Shown in pieces: positions 1 to 5,671 of a stretch of 8,836 bases of DNA. The translations under genes were made by a program, and so were the position numbers. Origin of the DNA: Leptospira chreensis (lineage in GTDB: Bacteria > Spirochaetota > Leptospiria > Leptospirales > Leptospiraceae); contig NZ_JAFFPS010000012.1 of NCBI RefSeq assembly GCF_016919165.1, positions 1-8,836 on the forward strand, given 5' to 3'. The notes beneath the pieces were generated by a model. That model was not told the DNA's origin, did no database searches, and saw nothing but the letters and a program-made list of their open reading frames with translations. The stretch's first letter is position 1. Each line of letters begins with the position of its first letter.

Positions 1-83
1 AAGGAAAAATATTTGTACTGGTAGCAATAACATGTAATTGAAATTGTCAAATTCAAAATTAGATCTAAACATGCATTACCAGC
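1..83 (+). other. 3' tail of an upstream cassette, no gene supported
   Basis: AT-rich sequence before repeat 1. All three + frames meet a stop within the first 41 bases, so at most the last few codons of an upstream gene are here. The bases just before the repeat (ATTACCAGCGCATAAC) predict that this cassette begins, left of the window, with approximately TTATGCGCAAGTAAT, by the rule seen in all the other cassettes. Confidence 0.5.
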
Positions 84-246
84 GCATAACAGCGGGGAAA
101 CGCTTCGCTTCGGCACTGCCGGCCTCGCTCGGTCTGCGACACATTCCTCTCCGTCACGCTTTGTTGCTTTCGCAAAAAGCGCGCCGACGCTAACGCCTCT
201 ACGAGGCTCAGCTACGAGGAACGTCGTCTCCCCTAGTTCGTTATGC
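84..246 (+). repeat. attC-like repeat 1
   Basis: Outer cores GCATAAC (84-90) and GTTATGC (240-246). The inner boxes GGGGA and TCCCC pair, as do TTCCTC and GAGGAA further in. A hairpin GCCTC-TAC-GAGGC sits between the conserved CTAACG and TCAG. It belongs to the class with GACGCTAACGCC and GGCTCAGCTACGAGG, shared with repeats 4, 5 and 7. It closes the cassette to the left of the window edge. Confidence 0.85.
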
Positions 247-321
247 GAAATCGTAGGAATGTATGCCACAGGACATGGGTAACACATTTAAAATAACAAA
301 CCAAAAAACGAAAGAAATTCA

Positions 322-350
322 TTGACAATAGGCACACATTGTCATCACAT
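322..350 (+). promoter_or_regulatory. Promoter with overlapping operator of the brnT-brnA cassette
   Basis: A consensus -35 TTGACA (322-327) is followed after 17 nt by a weak -10 TCACAT (345-350); CATATT at 348-353 is an alternative. A perfect inverted repeat TGACAAT (323-329) / ATTGTCA (338-344) with an 8-nt spacer overlaps the -35 and spacer, where a ribbon-helix-helix antitoxin or toxin-antitoxin complex would repress its own operon. Transcription would start at about 357-360, on the GTG start codon at 359. The repeat is seen directly; the regulation is inferred. Confidence 0.6.
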
Positions 351-358
351 ATTACTGA

Positions 359-652
359 GTGAAGAATTATCGCTGGGATCTAGAAAAAGATGAAATTTTA
401 AGAAAAGAACGTGGAATTTCTTTTGATTTCATTCTTTTTCAAATAGAAAACGGCTTTCTCTTGGATATCATTAAACATCCAAACGAAGCGAAATATCCCA
501 ACCAATCAATCTTCATTGTTGAGTTTGAAAGTTATGCTTACTTAGTTCCCTTTATAGAGAACAAGGATGAAATTTTCTTAAAAACTATTATACCTAGTAG
601 AAAAGCTACACGTAATTATATTTCAAAGGAAGGAAGTGAAAATGAAAACTAA
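359..652 (+). CDS. brnT: BrnT-like toxin
   Basis: A 97-aa protein of the BrnT family, RelE-fold ribonuclease toxins that stop translation until bound by their BrnA partner. The N-terminus MKNYRWDLEKDEILRKERGISF matches the family opening (aromatic-W/F-D-x-x-K with a GISF turn), and the C-terminal part KTIIPSRKATRNYI (about residues 75-88) resembles the conserved end with its basic residues. The start is GTG at 359, chosen because it gives the family N-terminus; no Shine-Dalgarno sequence precedes it and the promoter suggests a leaderless message. It overlaps the next gene by 11 nt, so the two are translationally coupled. The toxin-first order is normal for brnTA. Family assignment is by motif recognition only; the catalytic residues are not verified. 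Confidence 0.75.
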   Translation: MKNYRWDLEKDEILRKERGISFDFILFQIENGFLLDIIKHPNEAKYPNQSIFIVEFESYAYLVPFIENKDEIFLKTIIPSRKATRNYISKEGSENEN

Positions 653-944
653 AATAGATAAACATTCTAAGGTACATCCTTCACTTTCCGAAGAAGAAAA
701 CGATATTCTCAATTCTTATGAAGCAGGTGAATGGAAATCTATTGGATTAAATAATAAATTAATCAGTAAATACCAAAAAGCAGCTTCTGCGACACTCGCA
801 AAGAACAAAAGAATAAATATTCGGCTTAATCAATTAGATTTGCAATCGATACAAAAGAAAGCTTTTGAAGAAGGGCTGCCATATCAAACATTTATTTCTA
901 GCTTACTTCATAAATTTGTAACGGGAAAATTAGTCGAAAAATAA
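642..944 (+). CDS. brnA: BrnA/CopG-type ribbon-helix-helix antitoxin
   Basis: A 100-aa antitoxin paired with the BrnT-like toxin. Residues 57-97 (RINIRLNQLDLQSIQKKAFE then EGLPYQTFISSLLHKF) form the ribbon-helix-helix of the CopG-type antitoxin family: a short strand with alternating residues, helix 1, the EGLPYQT turn and helix 2. The N-terminal half (HPSLSEEENDILNSYEAGEW, residues 12-31) is the acidic toxin-binding segment seen in these proteins. The ATG at 642 is preferred over GTG at 636 because GGAAGG (628-633) lies 8 nt upstream. It begins inside the end of brnT. The dimer probably binds the inverted repeat at 323-344 to repress the operon. The stop is followed within 20 nt by repeat 2. 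Confidence 0.8.
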   Translation: MKTKIDKHSKVHPSLSEEENDILNSYEAGEWKSIGLNNKLISKYQKAASATLAKNKRINIRLNQLDLQSIQKKAFEEGLPYQTFISSLLHKFVTGKLVEK

Positions 945-963
945 CTTAAAAACCTACGACTTC

Positions 964-1125
964 GCATAACAGCGACTTAACGCTACGCTTCGGGACGAGC
1001 CCTCGCTCGGGCTACGCCACATTCCTCTTCTGTCACTCGCATGCATACGCAAGCTACGTGCCAGTCCCTAACGTCCCGTTCGGGACTCAGGGTCGAGGAA
1101 CGTCGTTAAGTCTAGTTCGTTATAC
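964..1125 (+). repeat. attC-like repeat 2 (site of cassette A)
   Basis: Outer cores GCATAAC (964-970) and GTTATAC (1119-1125). The inner boxes are GACTTAACG / CGTTAAGTC, a 9-bp match that differs from repeat 1 on both arms. TTCCTC / GAGGAA pair further in, and the terminal hairpin is GTCCC-GTTC-GGGAC. The bases before it (953-969) are the inverse of the first 17 nt of cassette A (241-257) at 16 of 17 positions. A reading frame through this repeat (start 1058, PVPNVPFGTQGR) is not a gene. Confidence 0.85.
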
Positions 1126-1489
1126 GAAAGTTTTGAAATCTAATTATAAAACGAAAACTAAGAAAAATAAATTTTGCATAAATAACCTTAACGTAGTAAT
1201 CGCAAATGAAAACACAATCCTAACTATAATTGGAATTTATTTAGCATATTTTTGCGCAACTCATTCAGATAAAATTTTATAAATTTCATATTATTCATTT
1301 TTTTCTTATCTTAAAATTATGCTTCTAGCAAATGGAAAAGTCACTATTTAGATTGCATTCTAAACTTCCTGTCAAAACTCGATTTTGAAAATTACGATAG
1401 CCCTGCTACATTCCAGATTCGCTTAATTTTAATTGTAGATCTCGATGAACATAAATTACTCAGTAAAACCAAATAAAAGGATCTCACGG
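1126..1489 (+). other. Gene-free leader of cassette B
   Basis: About 360 bp of AT-rich sequence between repeat 2 and the lipoprotein start. The open frame running out of the repeat to 1282 has no plausible start of its own after the repeat, so I do not call it. No RNA gene or repeat is evident. Its length compared with other cassettes leaves room for regulation; the one element I can suggest is the promoter at 1385-1412. Confidence 0.4.
1385..1412 (+). promoter_or_regulatory. Candidate promoter of the lipoprotein gene
   Basis: TTGAAA (1385-1390), 16 nt, TACATT (1407-1412). Transcription would start near 1420, giving a leader of about 70 nt that includes the ribosome binding site. It is found by consensus only, in AT-rich DNA. 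Confidence 0.35.
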
Positions 1490-1957
1490 ATGCATATAAA
1501 AACTATTTCCTTTACAATCATGTTGTTATTTTTCTTAAGTTGCGATTTCAATACAGGAATTGACACTGCAGACGTAACCAGAGTCAATGATGCTTTTCCT
1601 CAAATTATAAATGCATTTAATAACAAGTATCAATCTTGTTTTAATGAAGGAAAATTGTATTATAGCCTCAATCAAAACTACATTGGAAATTTCAGAGGAA
1701 TCAATGTCTGCAATAGTGATCTAAATGAAAAAAATGAAGGCTTTTTCCTTTGGACCAAGGCTCTTAATCAATGCCTAAACCTTATATTTTTCTATCCGTG
1801 TCCTCCAAGTTTCGAAAATTTAGAAACTTGGAGCAATTTCATATACAATTCTTGCAACCTAAAAAATGCTTATTTTATTAATAGTTACAAGCCCGGCCAA
1901 GGAAAACTTCTTCTCACTAAATCAAATTTTTATGATATTACTTTCAATTGTCTGTAA
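1490..1957 (+). CDS. Cysteine-rich lipoprotein of unknown function
   Basis: A 155-aa predicted lipoprotein. The N-terminus MHIKTISFTIMLLFFLSC is a short signal peptide: one lysine, a hydrophobic core at residues 6-16 and a lipobox ending in Cys18, the acylation site for signal peptidase II processing. The frame is open upstream to ATG 1445, but AAAGGA (1476-1481) lies 8 nt before ATG 1490 and the signal peptide begins there, so 1490 is chosen. The mature part (about 138 aa) has six further cysteines, including VC, NQC and a PCPPSF motif. The even number suggests disulfides in an extracytoplasmic location. The mature part starts CDFNTG; how spirochaetes sort an aspartate at +2 is not settled by E. 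coli rules. I recognise no domain. It is the only secreted product in the window and has a cassette to itself. Confidence 0.75.
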   Translation: MHIKTISFTIMLLFFLSCDFNTGIDTADVTRVNDAFPQIINAFNNKYQSCFNEGKLYYSLNQNYIGNFRGINVCNSDLNEKNEGFFLWTKALNQCLNLIFFYPCPPSFENLETWSNFIYNSCNLKNAYFINSYKPGQGKLLLTKSNFYDITFNCL

Positions 1958-1970
1958 ATGCAAAACCTTC

Positions 1971-2132
1971 GTATAACAGCGTGGAAACGCTGCGCTTCGG
2001 GACGAGCCCTCGCTTGGGCTGCGCCACATTTCCCTTCTGTCACTCGTTTGCATCCGCAAACTCCGTGCCAGTCCCTAACGTCCCATTCGGGACTCAGGGT
2101 CGGGAAACGTCGTCTCCACTAGTTCATTATGC
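1971..2132 (+). repeat. attC-like repeat 3 (site of cassette B), altered right core
   Basis: Outer cores GTATAAC (1971-1977) and ATTATGC (2126-2132). The right core has A where every other copy has G, so the conserved GTT triplet is lost. Inner boxes GTGGA / TCCAC and TTTCCC / GGGAAA pair. The bases before it are the inverse of the start of cassette B (1120-1135) at 15 of 16 positions. The open frame through it (1948-2151) is not a gene. Confidence 0.85.
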
Positions 2133-2247
2133 GAAATGTGATAAAATTTAATTAAGAAACTTAAAAAAAAACAGAAATAATTCATTAAAATCTAAAAGCA
2201 TAATAAATATCCCTTAATAATAAACATGCTAAAATTACTGAAAATAT

Positions 2248-2808
2248 ATGATCACCAATTATACTCCAGAAATAACTGAATTTAGCATCATAAACTTTAG
2301 CATAATTGGACGAGCACTGTGTATCGCCACTTACTTTGATAAAATTTGCAAGAGTTTCTTAACAGCTCTGGTTATCAAATCTCCAAGCTACTTTATAAAA
2401 ACATTTAAAAACATTAATTTAAAACTAATTGATACTGAATTATATGATCAAATAATTGAAATATCCGAAAAATTAACGTTAAACCAGTGTATAAAAATAT
2501 TATCAGAAATTAATCTCGAAATATTTACTACAACAGGAACATTGGAGAAATTTAATAAAGCGAAAGAATCTAGAAATTTTTTCGCTCATGAATTATGCTT
2601 AGGATACCCAGAGAATATAAATAACTCAAAATATCGAAAAGAATTAATTAACCAAACAAAGGAGAATATATTAATCATAGCCGATTGTTTAATACAAATG
2701 GAAACTTGGATTTCAATCTACAACAATGAAGAAATTGATCCAAGTATAAGTAAGGCTAATTTAATTGAAAGAATTGCCTCCTGGACAATAGACGACGAAA
2801 TATTCTAA
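2248..2808 (+). CDS. HEPN-like protein with Rx4H motif, candidate RNase toxin
   Basis: A 186-aa, apparently all-helical cytoplasmic protein. Residues 109-114 read RNFFAH within KAKESRNFFAHELCLG, the Rx4-6H motif (with Asn after the Arg) that marks HEPN-domain ribonucleases and HEPN-like helical bundles. The preceding helices (about residues 58-105) and the following one (about 130-158) would complete a four-helix bundle. Known HEPN proteins act as toxins in HEPN-MNT pairs or as RNA-cutting parts of defence systems. No MNT or other antitoxin gene is in the cassette, so it acts alone, as a fusion, or in another role. ATG 2248 has no Shine-Dalgarno sequence; an extended -10 like sequence TGCTAAAAT (2227-2235) would give a leader of only about six bases. 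The motif is seen; the function is inferred. Confidence 0.55.
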   Translation: MITNYTPEITEFSIINFSIIGRALCIATYFDKICKSFLTALVIKSPSYFIKTFKNINLKLIDTELYDQIIEISEKLTLNQCIKILSEINLEIFTTTGTLEKFNKAKESRNFFAHELCLGYPENINNSKYRKELINQTKENILIIADCLIQMETWISIYNNEEIDPSISKANLIERIASWTIDDEIF

Positions 2809-2825
2809 CTAACATATCACACTTC

Positions 2826-2987
2826 GCATAACAGCGGGGAAACGCTTCGCTTCGGCACAAGGCCTCGCTTGGGCTGCGCCACATTCCTCTCCGTCACGCT
2901 TCTCGCTCCGCAAGAAGGCGCGCCGACGCTAACGCCTACTACGTAGGCTCAGCTACGAGGAACGTCGTCTCCCCTAGTTCGTTATCT
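2826..2987 (+). repeat. attC-like repeat 4 (site of cassette C)
   Basis: Outer cores GCATAAC (2826-2832) and GTTATCT (2981-2987). The unusual right core CT belongs to cassette D and is matched by AGATAAC at the left of repeat 5. Inner boxes GGGGA / TCCCC and TTCCTC / GAGGAA pair; the terminal hairpin is GCCTAC-TAC-GTAGGC. The bases before it (2815-2831) are the inverse of the first 17 nt of cassette C (2127-2143) at 16 of 17 positions. Confidence 0.85.
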
Positions 2988-3029
2988 GCAATTGGGTAAA
3001 ATCTAAACTAAACTTTTGAAATAAAAAGA

Positions 3030-3062
3030 TTGACTACTATATCTGCAGTAGAGATATAGTAG
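3030..3062 (+). promoter_or_regulatory. Promoter and 11-bp palindromic operator of the first higBA cassette
   Basis: -35 TTGACT (3030-3035), then -10 GATATA (3053-3058, 17-nt spacing) or TATAGT (3055-3060). A perfect 11-bp inverted repeat CTACTATATCT (3034-3044) / AGATATAGTAG (3052-3062) with a 7-nt spacer covers the whole space between them and reaches the predicted start site. This is an ideal place for HigA to repress the operon. Transcription would begin at about 3064-3067, on the GTG start codon at 3065. Confidence 0.7.
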
Positions 3063-3064
3063 GT

Positions 3065-3346
3065 GTGATTCTTTCTTTCGGAGATAAAGAAACAGAAAAG
3101 ATATTTAACCAATTCTTTTCTAAAAGGATTCCACCGGAAATTCAAAAGAAAGCTCTAACAAAGCTAATTTTATTAGATAACGCGGAGAAAGAAGATGATT
3201 TGAAATCTCCTCCTTCTCACAGATTAGAAAGCTTAAAAGGCGATTTGAATGGTTTCTATTCTATAAGAATCAATGATCAGTGGCGTATCATTTTTAAATT
3301 TGAACAAGGAAACTGTAATCAGGTGTCTATTATTGATTATCATTAA
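3065..3346 (+). CDS. higB: HigB toxin (RelE superfamily, killer-protein type)
   Basis: A 93-aa toxin. HigB of this kind is a ribosome-dependent mRNA interferase that cuts messages being translated. Family marks in order: IxSFxDKETEKIF at the N-terminus, SPPSHRLESLKGD (residues 48-60), YSIRINDQWRIIF (65-77) and the ending VSIIDYH (87-93). The basic residues Lys58, Arg68 and Arg74 and the final His are where the family has conserved positions. It is full length. GTG 3065 gives the expected N-terminus, is preceded by no Shine-Dalgarno sequence, and coincides with the predicted transcription start. Its stop codon overlaps the ribosome binding site of higA, 16 nt upstream of the antitoxin start. 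Confidence 0.9.
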   Translation: MILSFGDKETEKIFNQFFSKRIPPEIQKKALTKLILLDNAEKEDDLKSPPSHRLESLKGDLNGFYSIRINDQWRIIFKFEQGNCNQVSIIDYH

Positions 3347-3362
3347 AGGATTATACTAAACT

Positions 3363-3665
3363 ATGAAAAATAACAGGATCCCGACTCCAACTGTCGCTGA
3401 AATTTTGAAAGAAGAATTTCTTGAACCTATGCAAATAACTCCTTATAAATTATCTAAGGAACTTCATGTATCTACTTCAACCATTTTAGACTTATTACAT
3501 GGGAAAAGAAAAATAACAGTAGATATGTCTTTAAGATTATCTAAGTTTTTTGGTATGTCTGAAAAATTTTGGATAAATTTACAAACTGATCTTGATATTA
3601 GAGAGAAAAAAGAAAAATTAAAAAGTAAATTAGACTCTATAAAAACTCTCAAACTATCCGCTTAG
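3363..3665 (+). CDS. higA: HigA antitoxin (XRE helix-turn-helix)
   Basis: A 100-aa antitoxin that neutralises HigB and represses the operon. The N-terminus IPTPTVAEILKEEFLEPMQI is the HigA opening, followed by a helix-turn-helix at about residues 25-62 (ITPYKLSKELHVSTSTILDL then LHGKRKIT) and the typical FFGMSEKFWINLQTDLDI (62-79). The last 20 residues are lysine-rich and probably helical. AAAGGA (3345-3350) lies 12 nt before the ATG, a long spacing, and overlaps the higB stop. The gene ends about 20 nt before repeat 5. The likely binding site is the 11-bp palindrome at 3034-3062. Confidence 0.9.
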   Translation: MKNNRIPTPTVAEILKEEFLEPMQITPYKLSKELHVSTSTILDLLHGKRKITVDMSLRLSKFFGMSEKFWINLQTDLDIREKKEKLKSKLDSIKTLKLSA

Positions 3666-3682
3666 TCAACTAACCCAACTGC

Positions 3683-3846
3683 AGATAACAGCGGGGAAAC
3701 GCTTCGCTTCGGCACTTCCGGCCTCGCTCGGTCTGCGACACATTCCTCTCCGTCACGTCTCTTGCATTCGCAAGATTCGCGCCGACGCTAACGCCTACTC
3801 CGTAGGCTCAGCTACGAGGAACGTCGTCTCCCCTAGTTCGTTATGC
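3683..3846 (+). repeat. attC-like repeat 5 (site of cassette D)
   Basis: Outer cores AGATAAC (3683-3689) and GTTATGC (3840-3846). The unusual left core matches the unusual start TTATCT of its own cassette at 2982, direct evidence that the two ends belong together. Inner boxes GGGGA / TCCCC and TTCCTC / GAGGAA pair; the terminal hairpin is GCCTAC-TCC-GTAGGC. The arm match with 2982-2997 is 15 of 16 positions. Confidence 0.85.
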
Positions 3847-3879
3847 GAAAATTTCCGGGCACTTATTTTTTAATAAAAT

Positions 3880-3897
3880 GCGAGCGTCCGTGCTCGC
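3880..3897. other. Stem-loop GCGAGC-GTCCGT-GCTCGC
   Basis: A perfect 6-bp GC-rich stem with a 6-nt loop just inside cassette E. On the + strand it is followed by an A tract, not T; on the - strand it is followed by ATTTTATT, so if it terminates transcription it does so mainly for the - strand. The same loop GTCCGT occurs in the hairpin at 4639-4654. Confidence 0.4.
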
Positions 3898-3917
3898 TAA
3901 AAAAAAGAAAAAGTAGT

Positions 3918-3936
3918 TGTTACCAATTCGGGAACA
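3918..3936 (+). promoter_or_regulatory. Candidate operator upstream of the second higBA pair
   Basis: Imperfect inverted repeat TGTTACC (3918-3924) / GGGAACA (3930-3936) with spacer AATTC, one mismatch in seven, 16 nt before the GTG start at 3952. TTGTTA (3917-3922) could be a -35, but no good -10 is visible. Its position is right for HigA autoregulation. Confidence 0.35.
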
Positions 3937-3951
3937 TGCTTTCCTTGATTA

Positions 3952-4251
3952 GTGAGGGTTATTTCAAGAAAAATATTGAGAGATTTCTACTCTACTCCTA
4001 AATACTCTGACTCTAAAATTCCGATAGAGGTTTGGTTTAAAGAAACTTCGAAAGCTATATGGAAATCTCCTTCTGATATTAAAGAAAAATACAGAAATGC
4101 AAGTTTCCTTAAAGATAATAGAATCGTCTTCAATATACATGGTAACAAATACAGACTAATTGTGAAGATTCATTATAATCTACAAACTGTATTTATTAGG
4201 TTTATCGGAACTCACGAACAATATGACAAAATCAATGCTGAGGTGATTTAA
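3952..4251 (+). CDS. higB: HigB toxin (E. coli YgjN-like, RelE superfamily)
   Basis: A 99-aa toxin of the second HigB family, also a translation-dependent mRNA interferase but with little similarity to the HigB at 3065. The signature is MRVISRKxLRDFY at the N-terminus, WKSPSDIKEKY (residues 37-47), VFNIHGNKYRLIVKI (59-73) and FIRFIGTHEQYDKI (81-94), matching the family pattern FNIGGNxYRLV and GTHxEYDKI. GTG 3952 gives the family start; no convincing Shine-Dalgarno sequence precedes it. The stop codon directly abuts the antitoxin ATG. The two HigB types differ enough that cross-neutralisation is unlikely. Confidence 0.9.
   Translation: MRVISRKILRDFYSTPKYSDSKIPIEVWFKETSKAIWKSPSDIKEKYRNASFLKDNRIVFNIHGNKYRLIVKIHYNLQTVFIRFIGTHEQYDKINAEVI
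4240..4248 (+). promoter_or_regulatory. Strong ribosome binding site of the second higA
   Basis: GAGGTGATT matches the complement of the 16S rRNA 3' end over eight or nine bases and sits just before ATG 4252, inside the last codons of higB. It is the strongest such site in the window and would favour antitoxin over toxin synthesis from a shared message. Confidence 0.7.
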
Positions 4252-4656
4252 ATGAATATTAAACCTATTAAAAATCAAAAAGATCACTTAGATGCTCTTT
4301 CTGAAATTGAAAAACTTTGGGACGCTAAAAAAAATACACCTGAATACGATAAACTAGATATTTTAATTACCTTAGTTGATGCTTACGAAACTAAACACTA
4401 CCCTATCGATGATCCTGATCCAATCGATGCTTTAAAATCTGTTATGGATGACATGAATATGAAAAGTGTTGATTTAGGAAATTTAATTGGTGGGCGAAGT
4501 CGTGCCACTGAAATTCTAAATCGGAAAAGAAAGCTTACTTTAGAAATGATTAGAAAGATTAATCAAAATCTAGGAATTCCTACTGATATTCTTGTAAAAG
4601 AGTATAAAATGAAAACATCAAAGACAGGAAGAAAGAAAACGCCGTCCGTGGCGTAA
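4252..4656 (+). CDS. higA: HigA antitoxin (E. coli YgjM-like)
   Basis: A 134-aa antitoxin of the YgjM kind. The N-terminal 60 residues (KPIKNQKDHLDALSEIEKLW through YETKHYPIDDPDPIDA) form the toxin-binding helical region ending in the family HYPIxxPDPIxA motif. Residues about 71-117 form a C-terminal helix-turn-helix (KSVDLGNLIGGRSRATEILN then RKRKLTLEMIRKI and LGIPTDILV). This domain order is the reverse of most DNA-binding antitoxins and is characteristic of the family. A lysine-rich tail GRKKTPSVA is encoded partly by the hairpin at 4639-4654, so the tail may have been acquired with it. The start abuts the higB stop and follows the strong ribosome binding site at 4240-4248. Confidence 0.9.
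   Translation: MNIKPIKNQKDHLDALSEIEKLWDAKKNTPEYDKLDILITLVDAYETKHYPIDDPDPIDALKSVMDDMNMKSVDLGNLIGGRSRATEILNRKRKLTLEMIRKINQNLGIPTDILVKEYKMKTSKTGRKKTPSVA
4639..4654 (+). other. Stem-loop ACGCC-GTCCGT-GGCGT at the end of higA
   Basis: A perfect 5-bp stem whose last base is the T of the higA stop codon. It carries the same six-base loop as the hairpin at 3880-3897 at the other end of this cassette. There is no T tract after it, so it is not a standard terminator; it may protect the message end. Confidence 0.4.
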
Positions 4657-4681
4657 TCAATTCTGTAAGCCCGAAAACTTC

Positions 4682-4846
4682 GCATAACAGCACCTTAACG
4701 CTTCGCTTCGGGTCTTCGCCCTCGCTCGGTCTGCGACACATAGGCTTCTGGCACTCCCCTTGCATCCGCAAGTGTCGTTCCAGTCCCTAACGTCCCGTTA
4801 CCGGGACTCAGGGCCAGCCTACGTCGTTAAGGCTAGTTCGTTATGC
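4682..4846 (+). repeat. attC-like repeat 6 (site of cassette E)
   Basis: Outer cores GCATAAC (4682-4688) and GTTATGC (4840-4846). Inner boxes CCTTAACG / CGTTAAGG give 8 perfect pairs, and TAGGCT..CTGGC pairs with GCCAG-CCTA, replacing the TTCCTC/GAGGAA helix of other copies on both strands. The terminal hairpin is GTCCCG-TTA-CCGGGAC with one extra base. The arm match with the cassette E start (3841-3860) has two mismatches and one indel, the weakest of the nine. Confidence 0.85.
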
Positions 4847-4899
4847 GCAATGGGTTAAAATTTAATTTCTTGATAGAAAAAAAAGAAAAGAATTTTCAC

Positions 4900-4927
4900 T
4901 TGACTAGGTGGCCATAATAGCTACAAT
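4900..4927 (+). promoter_or_regulatory. Promoter of the phd-vapC cassette
   Basis: TTGACT (4900-4905), 16 nt, TACAAT (4922-4927). Transcription would start at about 4934, exactly the antitoxin ATG. The small palindrome TGGCCA (4909-4914) lies in the spacer and may be the core of an operator. A three-codon frame from ATG 4926 ends in TGA overlapping the real ATG, probably by chance. Confidence 0.6.
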
Positions 4928-4933
4928 GAAAAG

Positions 4934-5233
4934 ATGAAATCTGTGGGTATTAAAGACCTAAAAAACAATCTCAGTAATTATTTGGATTTTGTACGAAATG
5001 GTGAAACAATCATCGTTATGGATAGAAATACTCCAATTGCTGAATTGAAAAAATTAAGCAAGTCACCAGATTTAACTCAGGCTTTTATAGATGAATCCGT
5101 TGCAAATAATTCAATTATCCCTGCCAAAGAAAGGACAATAATAACTTTCCCTAAATCTTTGCGTATAAAAGAAAAAGATAGAGAAGAACTATCAAAATCA
5201 TGGAAGCAAGCATACCTAGAGGATCGAGAATAG
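4934..5233 (+). CDS. Phd/YefM-family antitoxin
   Basis: A 99-aa antitoxin. The N-terminal 45 residues MKSVGIKDLKNNLSNYLDFV and RNGETIIVMDRNTPIAEL are the Phd/YefM DNA-binding and dimerisation fold: a short strand, the LKNNLSxYLxxV helix, then the GExIxVxDRNxPIAEL strands. The C-terminal half is charged and probably unfolds and wraps the toxin. Phd-type antitoxins paired with PIN-domain toxins form the VapBC group in the broad sense. ATG 4934 is the expected family start and has no Shine-Dalgarno sequence; the message appears leaderless. The stop is one nucleotide before the toxin start codon. Confidence 0.9.
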   Translation: MKSVGIKDLKNNLSNYLDFVRNGETIIVMDRNTPIAELKKLSKSPDLTQAFIDESVANNSIIPAKERTIITFPKSLRIKEKDREELSKSWKQAYLEDRE

Positions 5234-5234
5234 T

Positions 5235-5663
5235 TTGGCTTTATATATTGATACAAGTTTCCTATTAAATATTGTTTATTCAGAATTTGGTTTCGAAAAA
5301 AATTTAGAAAAATTAAATAAATCTAATAATCTCTTTAGTTCTATATTAATAGAAATAGAAGCTTATCGAAGTTTAAATTATACTTTCAGCCGAAATAAGA
5401 AAAATCTTGATAATATTTGGTATCAAGATACTCACAATTTCATTGAAAAAATAATCTCAAGCATTAATCTTAAAAATTTAGATTCCGAAATCAAAAATGA
5501 ATTCAAAAAACAAAAGAACATTTCTGAATTGAAATCGTTAGATGCTATCCATTTATCTACTGCTATATATGTTAAAAAATTAATTTCTGAAGATTTAATA
5601 TTTTGTACCTTGGATGAAAAACTAAAAGAAGTAGCTTTAAAAAATAACTTTAAAGTAAACTAA
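5235..5663 (+). CDS. vapC: VapC toxin (PIN-domain ribonuclease)
   Basis: A 142-aa PIN-domain toxin. VapC enzymes are Mg-dependent RNases that usually cut tRNA or rRNA. The four acidic residues expected in the active site are visible: Asp6 (LYIDTSFLL), Glu42 (LIEIEAYRS), Asp103 (LKSLDAIHLSTA) and Asp127 (FCTLDEKL). The start is TTG at 5235, one nucleotide after the antitoxin stop, with AGAGGA (5218-5223) 11 nt upstream. The weak start codon and spacing would keep toxin synthesis below antitoxin. It is full length. The stop lies about 10 nt before the start of the cassette's left arm in front of repeat 7. Confidence 0.9.
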   Translation: MALYIDTSFLLNIVYSEFGFEKNLEKLNKSNNLFSSILIEIEAYRSLNYTFSRNKKNLDNIWYQDTHNFIEKIISSINLKNLDSEIKNEFKKQKNISELKSLDAIHLSTAIYVKKLISEDLIFCTLDEKLKEVALKNNFKVN

Positions 5664-5671
5664 CCCACAGC

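Noticed and set aside
1058..1282. 74-codon open frame with PVPNVPFGTQGR
   Set aside because: It begins inside repeat 2, the same peptide appears in the frame through repeat 3, and its sequence follows the repeat's folded structure. The part after the repeat has no start of its own.
1948..2151. 67-codon open frame through repeat 3
   Set aside because: It is almost wholly repeat DNA and overlaps the end of the lipoprotein gene. Repeat structure explains it.
3464..3652. Minus-strand open frame opposite higA
   Set aside because: Shadow of a well-supported + strand gene; no start signals or family features. The same holds for minus-strand frames at 5826-6080 and 7007-7201.
4580..4771. Minus-strand open frame across the higA end and repeat 6
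   Set aside because: It is antisense to a coding end and a structured repeat, with no supporting motif.
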